Assembly: GCA_934167225.1 (NCBI GenBank)
Contig: CAKPLD010000026.1
Span: 1 to 15,024, forward strand
Direction of reading: 5' to 3'
DNA length: 15,024 nt
From: an uncultured Clostridia bacterium
GTDB taxonomy: Bacteria > Bacillota > Clostridia > TANB77 > CAG-508
Shown: positions 13,388-15,024 of the stretch, one piece after another
How positions within the stretch are numbered: position 1 is the first letter of the stretch
Layout of the letters: each line of letters begins with the position of its first letter
Program-made: the position numbers and the translations under genes
Notes under the pieces: model-generated
Database searches by the model: none
What the model was told of the DNA's origin: nothing
Seen by the model: the letters and a program-made list of their open reading frames with translations, nothing else

Positions 13388-14807
13388 TTAATAATGTGTA
13401 TATATCAACAAAATCTGTAACTCCAAAAAATTCTAGTGCATCTTGTGGTTTTCCATAGAAACATAATTTTCCACCTGCTCCGAAAAAAGCCACTTTGTCA
13501 CATAAATGTAAATTTAGGGTATTATGTGTAACTAGTACTATGGTTTTACCCATTCTTGACATTTTTTGTAATGTTTGCATTACACTTCTTTCTGTGTCTG
13601 GATCCAAACCACTTGTTGGTTCGTCCAAAAATATAAGACTTGGGTCTGCAATTAGTTCTGTTGCTATACTTGCTCTTTTTCTTTGCCCTCCACTTAATTG
13701 TCTAATATATGAATTTTCAAAATCTGTTAATTGAACTACATCTAAAACCTCTTTTATTTTGTCTGCTCTTTCTTTTTGGGTTGAATTGTCTGGCATTCTT
13801 AGTTTTGCAGTATATTTCATCATATCATGTAGTGTTAAATTTGAGTAAACTATGTCTTCTTGTGGGACATAACCTATGTTATATTTTAAGTATTCGTAGT
13901 CTTCATGTAAATTTTCGCCATTTAATAAGACTTTTCCCGATGATGGCTCATTTACTCCACTTATACATTTCATAAATGTGGTTTTTCCTGCACCAGATCC
14001 TCCAACAAATGCTACAAATTCTGATGGTTTTATTTCCATTGTAACATGTGATGATATTTCTTTTGTTTTGAATTTTATTTTTACTTTTTTTACTATATCG
14101 ACTGCATCTAACTGCATACCTCTTTGGTATATTTGATAAAATAAATGATTGTTGTGAAAAATTATTTTTGAATTTCCTATAAGTATAATATCAAAATCGT
14201 TTATTTTTACATTTTCTGCTGGTGTTAGTTGCCTTCCATTTACAAATGTTCCATTTAGACTGTTGTCGTCTTTTATCATTCTGTTTTTTTTAGTTCCAGA
14301 TATTGTTGCATGTTTTTTTGCAACTCCATCTGATGGTAATACTAAATCACATACATTACTACTTCCTATTGTGTTTATTCCTGGATTTAAGTTATATGCT
14401 TTCCATTCGTCTAGATTTTCTCCTATTGACATTATAAATAATATGCTGTGTGACATGTCTTTTGATTCTGGATCTATTATTTTTATGAAACTTCCTCCTG
14501 ATAAGTATATATCGTTGAATTCTTTGTTGTCGTTTCCTACCATTTTGAAAGTTTTACTTGTGTTTACTGCTTTTATACCATATTCTGTTAGCTCGAAATA
14601 GCCTTGCTCCGAATCTATTTTTTCTGAGTTTATTACTATGTCATTTTCTTCGTCTTTTCCAAATGTGAATAGGTTTCTTTTATATTCCGAGAGGTTTATT
14701 GTTGTTGTTGTATCTTCATAAAACACGGTTATATAGTAGTTGTCTTTCGATTTTGCTTTTATTTTGAATCTTGCATAATCGTTGTGTTCTTGATTTTCTT
14801 TTTTCAT
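13335..14807 (-). CDS. Two-FHA-domain ABC transporter ATPase
   Basis: The frame encodes 490 residues. The first FHA-like domain (about 45-110, FTFGKDEENDIVI) is degenerate. The second (about 144-215) is complete: TIGSSNVCDLVL, a KKHATIS strand, and D-NSLNGTFVNGRQL for phosphothreonine binding. The ABC ATPase domain follows: Walker A GGSGAGKTT at 269-277, Q-loop Gln316, signature LSGGQ at 371-375, Walker B LIFLDEP at 391-397, and His428. The order resembles Mycobacterium Rv1747 and clostridial FHA-ABC exporters, in which phosphorylation by a Ser/Thr kinase tunes transport; no kinase lies in this window. The ATG at 14807 has AAGGAG 7 bases upstream. The frame ends early at ..EEIY CGG AGA TAA; a +1 step at that CGG continues straight into the permease. 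Confidence 0.92.
   Translation of the reverse strand: MKKENQEHNDYARFKIKAKSKDNYYITVFYEDTTTTINLSEYKRNLFTFGKDEENDIVINSEKIDSEQGYFELTEYGIKAVNTSKTFKMVGNDNKEFNDIYLSGGSFIKIIDPESKDMSHSILFIMSIGENLDEWKAYNLNPGINTIGSSNVCDLVLPSDGVAKKHATISGTKKNRMIKDDNSLNGTFVNGRQLTPAENVKINDFDIILIGNSKIIFHNNHLFYQIYQRGMQLDAVDIVKKVKIKFKTKEISSHVTMEIKPSEFVAFVGGSGAGKTTFMKCISGVNEPSSGKVLLNGENLHEDYEYLKYNIGYVPQEDIVYSNLTLHDMMKYTAKLRMPDNSTQKERADKIKEVLDVVQLTDFENSYIRQLSGGQRKRASIATELIADPSLIFLDEPTSGLDPDTERSVMQTLQKMSRMGKTIVLVTHNTLNLHLCDKVAFFGAGGKLCFYGKPQDALEFFGVTDFVDIYTLLSEDVDKWYQKFEEIYRR
13341..13343 (-). other. Frame-break site 3, ATPase-permease junction (TAT CGG A)
   Basis: In the ATPase frame the sequence is ATA TAT CGG AGA TAA. Skipping the C gives ATA TAT GGA GAT AAG GAA AAG, which runs on through the permease. 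The layout is the same as at both mreD sites: a codon ending in T, then CGG, then A, with GGA in the +1 frame. The protein crosses here in the cytoplasmic linker, so the expected residue is less certain than in MreD. Confidence 0.7.
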
Positions 14808-14923
14808 ATGTGTTCTCCTTTTTGGCGTTTTTTTATGATTTTTGTTTTTGCTGTTTTGAATTTTGAATTTATTTTGTTATTGTATAATTTGCTATTGATT
14901 ATTGATTATTGATTATATTAAAA
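14808..14923. other. A+T-rich leader between the tRNA terminator and the ABC gene
   Basis: This stretch of just over 110 bp holds the ribosome binding site of the ABC gene and a 7-bp tandem repeat (ATTGATT three times, 14894-14914). A TATACA on the minus strand could be a -10 box, but no -35 match lies at the proper distance. I assign no promoter, although one is expected because a terminator lies just upstream. Confidence 0.4.
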
Positions 14924-14949
14924 AAACTTTCATTTTAATCTGAAAGTTT
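14924..14949 (-). terminator. Terminator of the tRNA-Arg gene
   Basis: On the minus strand, AAACTTTCA and TGAAAGTTT pair around an eight-base loop and are followed by further T residues. The hairpin begins at the last base of the encoded CCA end. Confidence 0.75.
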
Positions 14950-15024
14950 GGTGCACCAGGAGGAATTCGAATCCCCGACCTCTCGGTTCGTAGCCGAGTG
15001 CTCTATCCAGCTAAGCTACTGGTG
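14949..15024 (-). tRNA. tRNA-Arg(ACG), 5' base cut off by the window end
   Basis: The minus strand gives a full cloverleaf, missing only the first base of the acceptor stem. It shows CACCAG paired to CTGGTG, a D-arm with AGCTGGATAGAGC, an anticodon stem CTCGG/CCGAG with loop CTACGAA (anticodon ACG), a T-arm with GGATTCGAATTCC-type pairing, and an encoded CCA. After the usual A-to-inosine change this tRNA reads CGU, CGC and CGA but not CGG. That matters for the frame-break sites in mreD and the ABC gene. Confidence 0.96.

Noticed and set aside
14894..14914. CRISPR-like or iteron repeat (ATTGATT three times)
   Set aside because: It is only three perfect 7-bp units in simple A+T-rich DNA with no spacers or neighbouring replication gene; a plain short tandem repeat.

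Overview
The window is strongly A+T-rich and shows clear Shine-Dalgarno sites. Its genes (DUF4321-radC-mreBCD-PBP2-minC, MecA, YhgE/Pip with a TetR regulator, an FHA-ABC exporter) point to a Firmicute, most likely an anaerobic clostridial-type bacterium. No gene fixes the genus.

Layout from left to right. Positions 1-1200 (+): a truncated copy of a short repeat, then a three-gene operon of small unrecognised proteins. Positions 1201-1529 (-): a 75-residue orphan gene with its own promoter and terminator and codon use unlike its neighbours. Positions 1545-7806 (-): the cell-shape and division operon, transcribed from a good promoter at 7778-7806 in the order DUF4321, radC, mreB, mreC, mreD, PBP2 (mrdA), minC. 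Positions 7727-8046: divergent intergenic region with a complete MITE-like element, 89 bp, imperfect terminal inverted repeats and an 8-bp target-site duplication. Positions 8047-9430 (+): a MecA-type ClpC adaptor and a Bax-inhibitor-1 family membrane protein, ending at a bidirectional terminator. Positions 9467-12406 (-): a TetR regulator translationally coupled to a YhgE/Pip membrane protein, behind a promoter overlapped by two identical palindromes. Positions 12416-14807 (-): a two-FHA ABC exporter split between two frames. Positions 14924-15024 (-): tRNA-Arg(ACG) with terminator, cut by the window end.

The most unusual signal is a recurring frame break. MreD can be read as a normal 177-residue protein only if one base is skipped at two places, and the ABC ATPase joins its permease if one base is skipped at a third. 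At all three places the frame runs NNT-CGG-A and the protein continues in +1 with GGA (Gly). By eye, in-frame CGG occurs nowhere else in about 4,500 codons except twice in the foreign-looking 75-residue gene. The tRNA-Arg(ACG) at the right edge belongs to the type that reads CGU/CGC/CGA but not CGG. This suggests that CGG is unassigned or nearly so in this organism, and that CGGA is read as Gly by a +1 shift or as a four-base codon. A recurrent sequencing error, or ordinary mutation, is the competing explanation.

Together the central operon supplies the elongasome (MreB filament, MreC/MreD membrane partners, PBP2 transpeptidase) plus the division inhibitor MinC. No minD follows minC here. The right half holds envelope export and membrane proteins with local regulation.
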